Source: Ypsolopha sequella
Taxonomy: Eukaryota > Arthropoda > Insecta > Lepidoptera > Ypsolophidae
Reading direction: 5' to 3'
Assembly: GCA_934047225.1 (NCBI GenBank)
Contig: CAKOHE010000030.1
Span: 124,001 to 188,000 of the forward strand
Length of the DNA: 64,000 nucleotides
Positions 32,479-42,950 of this stretch are shown in pieces. How positions within the stretch are numbered: position 1 is the first letter of the stretch; each line of letters opens with the position of its first letter. Both the position numbers and the translations under genes were made by a program. The notes under the pieces were generated by a model. The model saw only the letters and a list, made by a program, of their open reading frames with translations, was not told where the DNA came from and did no database searches.

Positions 32479-32931
32479 CTATCTCATCGAGTAACAAGAT
32501 GTGACCAACTCGTAGTGATGTAGAAAAAAAACTACATCAAAATAAACCGGGTTGGCTAGGCGCAACATAGAGCGTTTTGTACAGTCAGCAAAAACAACGC
32601 AAATTTTCTGATAAAATAATCACGTCAATAAGTACTATGTTCGATATAGCGTATCACAAGGTGCTTAAAAATAAGGTTTGCATGTCCTATGTTGGTACTA
32701 ATATCAGCCTGATTTTATTGAAATATGAAAAAAGCTTTCCTTTGCCCCTTTTATACGCTCTGTCGATGATATGTACTTGATGATGTGATTTTTTTAATCA
32801 ATAAAATGCTGCTTTTGCTGACTCTACTAAATTTTTCAGGTTGCGTCGAGCCAACCCTGTTTATATTGATGTAGTTTTTTTTCTACACCACTACGAATTG
32901 GTCACATCTTGTTACTTGATGACATAGGGTT
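32479..32931. mobile_element. MITE with about 80-bp terminal inverted repeats
   Basis: Left arm: CTCATCGAGTAACAAGATGT, then TGATGTAG and TTGGCTAGGCGCAAC. The right arm is the complement of these. The 250-bp centre is AT-rich and non-coding. Confidence 0.82.
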
Positions 32932-33320
32932 ACCAACTGTCACCCGACAGCCTAGTACGCTAAAAATTATATTACGTATTAAAACATATTCAGCGTTATT
33001 TGTTATTAGGGTGGAGCGAATTTTTTGTTTTACCATTTTCGATACGGCGGAGTGCGGAAACGGTGCTCCGTACTGATACATTCAAAATATATCAGGACAG
33101 CAAATACGAATTTTGACCGCAAGTACTGCCGCATGGCCATTGAAAATTCCAAAAATCCTGAAAATAAGTGATTTTATTAAATGTAAAACAAGTACTAAAT
33201 ATTTAGGAAATCGTATGATTTATTTAATAGTTCAACACTTTACATTATAGAGAGTGAAAGAAAACAAAAAATAATATACTTTTTCATTAGAAGTTTTAGA
33301 AAAAAAAGCATCTAAAATTA

Positions 33321-35496
33321 TTAATTTTTCGCCGTTTGGTGAGCTACGAACTCTTTTTTTGTGTTGAAGACCGGCATGATATTGCACGATTTTAACTTGT
33401 TTCGGATCCATCCTTCACGTTTATCTGGTCCACATACAGCAACACATGACTCAGTGACCAGCTTAATGCATCTTTCAATAGCTTGTGAGTGGCATGGCAT
33501 TTTGCGAAATGTAGGCAGAATATCCGTTTCGACTATTTCATTATTCTGAATCGCTCTATAAATGACGTCAGTTTGTATCTGTTTGATCAGGGGAGGCTCC
33601 GATACATAGCTCCAATCAATCAAATCTGTATATTCGGCGGCAGGTAAGTTAAATGACGGTAATTTAAACACTCGTATCGGTGCCAGACCCGAAGTCTGCT
33701 TTCGTATTTTAACAATTCGCCGGAGTGATATTTCTTTGATACGGTTGCGATCGTCTGCAAGCATACTAAGCAAAATGTTTTCGCTGTGGCCGAAGTACCC
33801 ATTGAAGGTACCTCGATAATTTTATCATTTTGTGCAGGTGTATCGATCCGTACACGCAAAATGGTTTGGTTTTAATTTCAAACCACATCGGAGCATACAC
33901 TCGGGTGACGAAGTCTGCTAAGATACACAAATTATGGGAAGGTTCGCTAGTGGAGACATATAGTCGAAGTATCCTATTAGCTGTTGTCAGCCACCGTGAA
34001 TGAACAATCTTTCCGGGGTTTCGCTTGGCTAAACTTACGTCACATTGTCCTCTGCTAACTTTGTTACATATTTCATATAGATAAAGCTGATCTGTACTGA
34101 GATCACTAAGTGATTTTAAAATCTCTGGCAATTCACATGCGATGGGTGTAAATTCAACCACTGGAAGATTCTCGCAATCCTTCAACGCTTTGCCAATGAC
34201 GCCTGTGAAACTTCTTGGTCCTGTTGTTTTCCCATCAAGATGCTCAAACAGATGTCGTAAAGGAAGTTCGTTGGCATGCAATAGACACACGAGCCATTGA
34301 AGAGGGCGATGAAGTTTCTTTTCTAGAAGACTTATGACTCCAGCCTTGTTTCCAGTATTGACTGCCGTACCGACGCACCCAATTGCTATTATTCGATTCA
34401 ATTTACACTTTAACGCTAAATAAAGGTAAAGTTTCTTTGAGGTAGTGAGTGCATCTCCTGTGGCCAATGTAATATGCCCGATGTATTGCGAGTGCGGCTC
34501 TTTTACCAAGGTTATGTGCTCTTCAACAACGGTTTTTCTGCGATTATCTTCATATACCATGAAGATAATCGCAGAAAAACCGTTGTTTTATCATTCATTT
34601 TTTTATCTTTGCGGCCATCAAATGATATACAAATCAATGAATCATCGCCATCTAGCACGTTAACTGCAGCCGATAACACTTGACGTGTCACTCTCAGTAA
34701 CCAGACCGATATCCTGTAACGTAGCTGACACGATGGCAGCACCAGCACGGTCTGAAATACCGTATCTATCTAATGTCATAGCTACCACTGGGAATTTACT
34801 AGGTCCGGGAACATTAATTGCGGTCACCAACGAGTTGACATTAACAACTGGCGAAGTAGATTTTGTTTTCCTTCTTTTCTGCTCAGGTTCATGATTTTGT
34901 GATGTCATAGAGTTCTCCTCAAATTGTTTTCTTTTTAACTTCCGATCAGACAAAGCCATATTCTTGAGTGTAGCTTTTTTATCCAGGGATCCAATCATCA
35001 TTCTTCTTTCGCCACGTTGATCGAGCAAAAACTCGTGTTCTTGTTTCGGAATTTTGCGAGTTTTCTCACAAGAACATGTCGACAACGACTTGCACTTGCA
35101 AGATGCAATGTCAAACAAAACGTCTTCTTTAAACTTCTGTAGCTTCTTTTTATAATTTTCGTTGTCTTTACTCTTTTGGTAGGATTTCAGAAGGGCGCGA
35201 TGTTTGTCATGACAGGATCTTATTTTTGACACTATTGTTTTATGTTGTACTATCGGTAAAGAGGCTCGTTTCCAGATGTTTTCGATCTCGGTCGCAACAA
35301 TATCACAAGTGGTCTGTACTAAATCTTGTCGTCCCTTGTCCGCACATTGTGCCACTGATACAAAAACATAATATTTCATTACATCACTGTAGGTTGGTAG
35401 CATATTTTTTGGTAATTCACAACCAACACCGAAGATATGCGACGAATAATTACTTCTTAAACTCATTGTACTATTTTTCACGTTGTCTCTTGTCAA
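33321..35496 (-). pseudogene. Broken transposase of the hAT-like element
   Basis: Three frames read in order. 35496-34660 holds an N-terminal part of about 278 residues, with a CKCKSLSTCSC cysteine cluster and a basic KRKQFEE segment. There is a frame change near 34670-34700, where ICISFDGRKDKK continues. An inverted duplication at 34525-34587 then disrupts the frame. The core follows at 34560-33766 (GCVGTAVNTGNKAGV, WLVCLLHANELPLRHLF, DGKTTGPRSF, HSRWLTTANRILRL, VYAPMWFEIK), and after a frameshift near 33770, 33773-33321 (LADDRNRIKEISLRRI, KMPCHSQAIERC). The DG..VNTG and C..H patterns suggest an RNase-H-fold transposase with an inserted helical domain. The superfamily assignment rests mainly on the 8-bp duplication. 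It resembles proteins seen repeatedly in arthropod genomes as uncharacterised; I cannot name a family with certainty. Confidence 0.7.
34525..34587. repeat. Perfect 29-bp inverted repeat with 5-bp loop inside the transposase
   Basis: Arms 34525-34553 and 34559-34587 are exact reverse complements. One arm is the expected coding sequence; the other is its inverted copy, and together they destroy the transposase frame. The geometry matches the hairpin at 492-546. Confidence 0.9.
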
Positions 35497-35973
35497 ATCT
35501 AGCTATAAATGACTAATTGCACGGACATCGATGCGACGCAAACAACCCCCGCATGCCCCCTCTCGCCTCAGACCCCCTGGACTCCTGACGAAATGCTCGG
35601 ATAATGTTACCTTATATGGTAAAATAATGCGCGATTGGAGGATCAAAAATATGACGCCACAGGCCACACCGTGTAACTTTTTTGCAATTATATCATAGTG
35701 GTACTTGTTCGTAAGTGAATAAAGGCATTTTTTACGAAAAACAATTTATTTAAAACCATTTTAAATGTCAAGAAAGTATACCAATTTATTCGCACATTTC
35801 GAAAACTTTGCGTGCTAAGCGGCAGTACTTCTAATAATATTTCGTATAAATGATAATAAACGAGAGGGTTATGTTAGTGGCAGAGCACCTTTTGCGACAT
35901 CCGCCACTTCAATATTCCACGAAAAAAAAAATCCCATACAAGTGCACTCCACCCTATTTGTTATGTTTCTCAG

Positions 35974-36341
35974 AGAAAAGCATCGTCAGGACTACCACAA
36001 TCTCTAAAAATGGAAGGCAAAGACAATGATCCAACAATAAACGTGGTAATATCCTTAAAAATAGGTAAATATTTAGGAATTAATATTATATTTTAATATT
36101 TGTTTGTGAAACTTGAGTATTTTTATTTAATGGGTTTGCATTATTTTATAATTTATAGTAGGTTAAAAATTATTCTATGTACTTAGGTAAATTCAAACTT
36201 ATTTATTATGTTTTTCAGAGAAAAATATCGTTTGGACCACCACCATCTCCAGGCTCATTCATTGTATTAGAAATGAACGGCGATCCGACAGCCTCTGAAC
36301 AAAAGACGATTGAAGACTCGATTCTGGTAGATTCATTTTAA
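35974..36341 (+). other. Two further candidate terminal exons (copies 2 and 3)
   Basis: TTATGTTTCTCAG at about 35961 and TTATGTTTTTCAG at about 36207 each precede a short open frame beginning AGAAAA. The first reads RKASSGLPQSLKMEGKDNDP. The second reads RKISFGPPPSPGS and ends with a TAA at 36339-36341. Intron tail plus exon appear tandemly duplicated. No gene can be named. Confidence 0.3.
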
Positions 36342-36346
36342 TTTAC

Positions 36347-36592
36347 AGCAAATGTATTACAAAATATAAAACAAGAAAATGAAAACCACAGTACAGAACA
36401 AGAAAATGAAAAACAAAGTGCACAACAAAAAAAGGAACAAAAGGAAAAAAGAAAATTAAAAAAACGAAAACACACAGAAAATGTATAACAAAATATAGAA
36501 CAAGAAAATGAAGACCGCAGTACAGAACAATGAAATAAACAAAGTACAGAACAAGAAAATGAAGAACAAAGAGCACAGCAAAAAATTAAACT
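36347..36592 (+). repeat. Degenerate tandem duplication rich in ACAAGAAAATGAA
   Basis: Two units of about 130 bp beginning AATGTATTACAAAATATA and AATGTATAACAAAATATA. One frame reads Gln/Glu/Asn/Lys-rich repeats (EQENE) but has internal stops, so it is either a decayed coding repeat or simple sequence. Confidence 0.5.
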
Positions 36593-37078
36593 TATCTATC
36601 ATTTCAATCATTTCATATTATCATCTCAAGTGAAGAACAAAATAAAAAGCAGAAGACTCATGATCAAGAAAATATATACATATATTTACCAAATTGAGGA
36701 TTTACCTGCAGATCAGAGCTTACAAGTGTTAGCGAGGTGAAACTGTGGTACAGATTACGTAACATAATTAAAATTTACAGATTAAAAAAATATATGTTTT
36801 GTTTATTTTACGTGCGAATACAATCTTCAGAAAAATAAAATCTAAAAGTTGCATCAACATCATTGAAACCGTTTCTGAGTACCCAAATATATTACATACT
36901 ATCGGTTTTATTATGAGACCCGCAAATAACCGATACATACCACTCAAGTCTCTAAAAGCACCGAAATTAACAAAAATTGTAACAAAATTATATTTTATCA
37001 ATATATATTTTTTTCGTCATTATCGTTCAAAAATCATTCAAATATAAAAACAGAAACTTTTTATGAAAAATTGTTTGA

Positions 37079-37400
37079 CTGCAACCGATGACGGCTGACG
37101 CTACCATCATTAGACGGTTACCTCCGAGAAGGTTCGACGTCTAAAGTTACCTCAATCCTCTGGCACAGTATAATACTGTGCCTCTGGCCTACCATGAGTT
37201 TGGCACTCGATACACGTTAGCGACAGCGTAAAACATTTGTATGAGTTTAGCGGTTCTAGCGGTATACGAGAGGAACCAGAATTTCCAATACATTACATTT
37301 TACGAAATCGCTAACGTATATCGAGTGCCAAACTCATGGTGGGCCTACTGTTGACGGTTACCAACTGCAAAGTGACGCTCGTCTGTTACCGCTCAAGCCC
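37079..37400. mobile_element. MITE-like element with a second fold-back MITE inserted
   Basis: The outer parts (CTGCAACCGATGACGGCTGA and CTACTGTTGACGGTTACC) relate to 32190-32445. The inner 37189-37350 is a fold-back unit whose arms share CATGAGTTTGGCACTCGATA and CGCTAACGT complements. Confidence 0.65.
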
Positions 37401-38589
37401 AAGATTTATAAAGGTCTGACCCCAATATCAACTTGGTCACTTTCGGGTATCCTCACATAACCGATTTTGTTGTATATGTTTCATATATTTTCGCGATTTC
37501 AGTACTATCACCACTAGTTCGCGATTACTATAATCACTAGTTTGTTTTCAAAACTACCAAAATATCACCGTGTAGTAGTATGTACAGAATGGTCACATCT
37601 CTCTGTTACAGCACCACAGCCTATTGAGCTTCAAAAGCTACATACATTTTTTTCTACCTCGCTACGAGGTGTGAATCATTTTGACGCTAGCGATCTTTGT
37701 AGAGGGGCGCGGGGCGTCTGCGCAGAGGCATGCGGGGAGCAGCGCCTGTAACTCCCCGGAGGTGAGGCCGATTGCTCAAGGCCGTTGGCGTGGGTAATCA
37801 CCTTAACAGTACCTCAAAGATTACCCAATATAACTTTGCTGGTCTTTAAAACCTTATGCTCCTTACAGAGATGCATAGTTCCCGTGTCTCAGTGACAAAT
37901 GAAAGATTTTCTTTGTTATTGTTCAATGTTCATCCCGTTGCATCATCGTGGGATATTTGACGGTAAACGAAAGATGACAACTGACGGGACCCCATGAGAA
38001 CTACCTATTTCATATTTGTGGTTTTTGCGACATATTGATTGATTCACCAAGAACTTTGACAAGTGGACGGAGTATGTATAAAGAACGAGTAAAAGTTTTC
38101 AAAATGCGTATGTTGTTCTAAATTAAGTAATTTACATCCTGGTCGCATCGATTCAATACATCAGCGGCTTGCGATTCGACTATGCGACACAGATTTAAAT
38201 GAACGTGGAATGTATTATTGTGTATGTAGATCTTAGAGTGGACTGTAGTATGTAGATGCTGGGACGAATGGTTTGTAGAAGCAGAAGCTGAATTAAACAC
38301 CAAGACTTTACTAGGTTGAAGAATACTATATTGAGCAAATAGATACAGAGAGCACACACGTACGGATGGTACCAAATTATAAAATGTTATGTGTCAGATA
38401 ACTGTAAACTGACAAGTGAGTTGAATGAACTTATTTTTAAGTTGGTGTTGCCAACATTATAATATACTTATAATAATAGTGCTAAAATGAAGCGCAACAA
38501 TATCATAATTTATAATATCTATGGGCTTAAAGCAGAACTAGCGCCTCCTTATATTGTGAAACGTCGCAATGTCAAGCACCCTCCATATA
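37401..38589. other. Gene-free stretch
   Basis: Open frames at 37542-37751 and 38118-38375 (minus) lack recognisable domains or splice context. A GC-rich patch lies at about 37700-37770. Nothing else identified. Confidence 0.4.
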
Positions 38590-38965
38590 GTGGTGCAGCT
38601 ATGATAAAAAAACCGCAAATCGATGTACAGGATAGCCATTTGGTACACGGGTACTTTGGGTTAGCTCCTACCTACCTGGAGGAGCCCAAACTTGGTATGT
38701 TTTAAAAATATTTCTTGGATTTTTAGAAAACAGGTGGCCGAAAAGTAATGCTGTAGTATATCTTTAGAACCGGCTCATGAACCCCTTTCATTTGATATCA
38801 AACTAGATGAGTTTTAGAAAAAAAAAAAACAATTCCCATACTTACAAAAAATTGATGGCGTCATTACCCCGCCCCCCTAAGTGCTCAAAATTATTTTTTT
38901 AACCCAAAGTACCCGTGTATCAAATGGCTATCCTGTACATCGATTTGCAGTTTTCTGTCAATATT
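38590..38965. mobile_element. Fold-back MITE
   Basis: Arms share CAAATCGATGTACAGGATAG and the following ACACGGGTACTTTGGGTTA. The 38487-38705 open frame covers the left arm and is not a gene. Confidence 0.7.
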
Positions 38966-39298
38966 TGCTTTGTGTACATGTTCCACCAATAGAAGCACCC
39001 TCGCGCTCACGTTGCACGACCGTTTCGCACTTTACATCGGTATGCTGCAACAGCGCCATCTATTGATAAAAACAGAACACCTGATGAGCGCAAGCAAACA
39101 ATGCTTTCAGAACCGCTACTGTTGAAGCTGATTGGGCATGGTAAATTCTGTAGACAGGGAGGGTCTGCACTGTCACAGTTCAACGTGCTGCCGATAGATG
39201 TCACTGCTATAATAACACAGAACTCTGAGTAAGGGGGGTACAGAAAAACATTGCGCAAAATATCTTATTTCGGAATTAAAAATATTAAAACAACATCA

Positions 39299-39535
39299 GC
39301 CCCCCTATTCTGTATCTTTAGTTGCCAACTGCACGAGGTGCCTATCATCAAAAACATAGCTAAAAACCGAAATTTCAAAATTGCCTTTAGTGGGTATTGA
39401 ACTATTAACAATCTGTGTCGTCACTTCAAGTGCGAAAATATCCTTAAGACATCGGAATTCGATAGTATATCTATGTTTTTGATGATAGACACCCAGTCCA
39501 GAAGGCAACTAGAGATACACAATAGGCCCGCAGGT
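39299..39535. mobile_element. MITE with inverted ends
   Basis: CCTATTCTGTATCTTTAGTTGCC at the left pairs with GGCAACTAGAGATACACAATAGG at the right. ATCATCAAAAACATAG is mirrored internally. About 235 bp. Confidence 0.7.
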
Positions 39536-40073
39536 CATATTTTTTATTGGTACTTATTGACAACCAAGGTTTACATCGTATGCCTCTATATTATATTAAA
39601 TCAATTAAAGTTTTGGGTAGTTATAATATAAGTAATCCATGTAAATAATTCTGATGTCAAAAAATTCAATAATTACTTGTTCAATACATTAGTTTAGAAA
39701 AGGTTCCGCCCGCGCACACCGGCAATCAGCCTATATCACATAAACATATAAAAATAGACAGATTGTATTGGTAGAAGGAACTCATCTGGACCAACAAGGT
39801 CAGAGTGTCGATAAGAGGGCACAATTTTATTCATATCGCTGGCACAGTTACTATTCAATACATCATGTTTGCTTATCGGAAGGTTGCAGTTGCATATAAT
39901 ACATTTGTCTACTTGTCCCATATAGTCCATCTGCTTTTACATAATTTTATGTTAATTCTAGAGGTATCATAACATAATTTATGAAAATATACTTACTACT
40001 ATTATGACAATTATAGCATATTCTTTCCTACTTCATTTTTAAAATATCGTAATCTCTTGAAATTCTTCCGTTT
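39536..40073. other. Gene-free stretch
   Basis: A short minus-strand frame at 39736-39930 has two CxxC-like motifs (CIICNC) but no further support. No gene called. Confidence 0.4.
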
Positions 40074-40565
40074 TGTCACTGAATACGCTGCATGGTAACT
40101 GAAATAAGATATTTTATAGCACACCGTGCGTAAAATGACCACTTTACTGCGCGTGCGTAAAGTCGGCATTTTCCGCACTTGTACTATAATAAATTATACG
40201 AAACTCGTGCGAGAAACTTTTTCTCGACTCGTGTGATTGCAGCACTCGCCTTCGGCTCGTGCCGCAAACTCACACTCGTCAGAAAACGTTTCATCGCTCT
40301 CGTATCGTAATGTACTATTGTCTCTAAATACGTTGCATGCTAATTAAAATAAGATATTTTGTCTCTAAATACGTTGCATGGTAATTAAAATAAGATATTT
40401 TGTCTCTAAATACGTTGCATGGTAATTAAAATAAGATATTTTGTCTCTAAATACGTTGCATGGTAATTAAAATAAGATATTTTGTCTCTAAATACGTTGC
40501 ATGGTAACTGAAATAAGTTTTTTTTTTGTAAAACTTACGCTGCATGGTAACTGAAATAAGATATA
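40074..40565 (+). repeat. 41-bp minisatellite split by a 200-bp insertion
   Basis: Five near-identical 41-bp units (TCTCTAAATACGTTGCATGG, then TAATTAAAATAAGATATTTTG) start at 40321, 40362, 40403, 40444 and 40485, followed by a divergent unit to about 40565. A further unit at about 40074-40115 is separated from the array by a CG-rich, CTCGTG-containing segment (about 40116-40318). Confidence 0.85.
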
Positions 40566-41335
40566 TTTTTTGTAAGAAATATGTGATTTTGAAGGACGAC
40601 AACAGCCGGCAGGGAATCCATCACTGTCACAACACCTCTCAAGATTTACGTTGATGACGTGTTATGATCGCGGACTTGATCCGAAGAACGCTGATTACGT
40701 TCTAAGGGACGGAAACATCGTGACTCAAATGAGCCAAAATCATTCAGAATTATTTCAACATTTAAATTTATTTAAATTACAATAAATCACTAAGGTTAAT
40801 GTTTTCCATGCTGATCTTTATTAACTATGTTTGCTTGCTGTAAATATGTATTTATAGATATAAAACTGAAGACAGTTTTGAGAAAAATTTAAAAACCATC
40901 CCTAAAAGTGTAAAAAATTAATCTATTGTGTAAAAATTACCCAATTAAGTAACTCGTTATGCAAAAAAAAAAGCCTTAAAAACATATATTTAAGTTTTAT
41001 ATTGATCAGAAATATAACTAAGCTTAATTTATGCAAAAAATTCTTAGGAAATCTACTAATACAATTATTAAAATTTGGATGAGTAGTACTCGTATATTTC
41101 TGTGTCCCATTCCTCGGATGCGTGCGTCTTTACGATTTATCTAATTATTTCCGCTTGAATTTAGCCTCACACTGACATAATTAGGTTTGGCTTTACCTGA
41201 GTACCAAATTTTTATATACTTTGCTGTATGTATGTGATGATGAATGATACACCTACCAAATAGTAAATTTGCTAGCGTAAACCATATTACATACCGGGGC
41301 TGGGTCTATCCCAATGTTTTTTTAACATAGTCCAT
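40566..41335. other. Gene-free stretch
   Basis: AT-rich DNA with no gene or clear element. Confidence 0.4.
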
Positions 41336-41660
41336 CAATCCATCCATCAGCCTGGTTTATCCACAGCTGTACATAAGTCTTTCCAAGATTTCGCCTCACT
41401 GGGCAAGTGGGTAGGTGAACGTGGTGCCAAAACTCTCACACCAGCGACGCCGCTGCCCGTCACCAATCTGTTTTATAATAAGGGCCAACAACTGGGGATG
41501 GATATCCCGCCATCGATCGGTTCCAGGCATCTCGGGCCACCTGGTTGTGCCTGTTTGAGAGCTGTCCTCTATACTCACCCGAATAACTCCGGGGTTTTAC
41601 TCTTCGAGTAAGATGTTGCTACCTCCACAGTCGAACCCGGTATCAGCTCTACCACCTTCC
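41336..41660 (+). repeat. CCATCC-headed interspersed element Z, copy 3
   Basis: ATCCATCCATCAGCCTGGTT head with the same block order as copy 2, ending CAGCTCTACCACC. It carries an internal deletion near the CACTCCCGG region. More diverged than copies 2 and 4. Confidence 0.75.
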
Positions 41661-41949
41661 ATTTGTAGTTCTTTATTTTCTGGTCGCCTTTTTAGTCTAG
41701 TCGTTCGTACTCTCCGAGGTCTCGGTTATAAATCCCGCAGGGACACATTTGTGTTCAGTTTGCATATCGGAAGACACGTTATGCTGTGCGTCTATGTTTG
41801 TGCTCAAAGTACGGCAGCACACTTAGGACGTGATAAACTTCGGTTTTCGGGTATGGACTCTGACTAAATTTCACAATACATACCGAGATTCATGTCGTGA
41901 CGGTGTATTATTTTTTATTTTAGGAATGTTTGATCTCATCTCCCCCTCT

Positions 41950-42460
41950 TGGCCAAAAGAATTTAAAGAGAGAGAGAGAGAGAGACGGTATACCCCAGGC
42001 AGAAGCACTGTCGACCGAGGTTCAGAGCCCCCGGGAAAGAAACCGGCGAACGATGCGAGCAGTATCCAGCAGAACCGCTTTCTGCATCCGCGCTGGAAGC
42101 AAACTACCACGGAATCCCAACCATCTCTGGTTGGTTTCGAGGCTGGTTGGTATTAACCCGTTTGCGGACAAAACAATGGGGATTATTTCGGTAGATGCCA
42201 CACCTAACATGTCAGTAACCTTTTGACCCGGTCGAGATACTTCTTCCTCTTCTCGGTTTTGGCTTTCACGAGGTTTTCATCGTGTGGGATTGTGATATCC
42301 ACCAAGAACACCCGAGACTGTGCCCGATCCATCAACACGATGTCAAGTTTATTCGGGCGAAAAGTCCTATTCGGTAGAGCTTGGCGCAGTCGTTTTCGAG
42401 TACAGGCTAAGTACTACGGCACCCTCTGATCTACGAGGCCGTACTTGTGGGCTGTGGGAA
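41950..42460 (-). pseudogene. LINE relic (C-terminal region)
   Basis: On the minus strand, fragments in shifting frames match the C-terminal end of a common insect retroelement ORF. FLVDITIPHDEN-like sequence lies near 42270-42320. ANGLIPTSLETNQRWLG and MQKAVLLDTARIVRRFL lie in the frame at 42210-42022. Multiple stops and frameshifts. A (GA)n tract lies at 41972-41985. Confidence 0.65.
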
Positions 42461-42950
42461 TTTGGCTACTTTATTATTATTATATATTTTAGTTTCACTG
42501 CCTTTTTTAAGACTAACAATTGCTCTATTAGTTTTATCACAAACAGTAAAACGCAATGTATTTCAAAAGAACAGCTAAAGTCACTCAAGCGCTTTTGTTC
42601 CAGCAGAAAGCGATCCCTTGTCTGTAGTTGAACTAAAGCAATGAGGAAGAGTCACGATTTTTGTTAAGTATGTAGATCGATGACAGTAAAAAAAACATGA
42701 CTTATGGTGAAAAAAATATCCAAATCGGACAAGAAATGTCGAAAGTACAGCAATTTTACTGTAGCAGTTCAAATAACGCCCGCCAGTACCAGCCGCGAGC
42801 GCGTGACGTCATCCCACACATACCCGGGGCGCGACCCCGCACGCGCTCTTCAGTTCTGTAGGTGTACTCTGTTTCCCGCGCAGTTCTTGAGCTGTGCTTG
42901 TCACGGTCGCTTTGTTATAGATTTATTGTTGTGTATCAATATCCTTAAAA

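Larger units (their letters stand above)
33007..35956 (-). mobile_element. hAT-like DNA transposon, 2950 bp, with perfect 8-bp target duplication
   Basis: The ends are TAGGGTGGAG at 33007 and its complement CTCCACCCTA ending at 35956. The flanking 8-bp direct repeat TTTGTTAT lies at 32999-33006 and 35957-35964. Eight-base duplication and TAGGG-type ends match hAT elements. It encodes a broken transposase on the minus strand (33321-35496). It inserted into an intron about 10 bases upstream of a TTTCTCAG acceptor. Confidence 0.88.

Noticed and set aside
36343..36576. Phe/Val/Leu-rich minus-strand frame resembling membrane helices
   Set aside because: Antisense of an ACAAGAAAATGAA tandem repeat; hydrophobicity is a composition artefact.
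39736..39930. Short minus-strand frame with CIICNC
   Set aside because: Resembles half a zinc finger, but the rest is missing and there is no element or exon context.
40319..40523. CRISPR-like array
   Set aside because: Units are directly adjacent with no unique spacers, and the genome is eukaryotic. The same applies to the arrays at 48.3, 55.9 and 63.9 kb.
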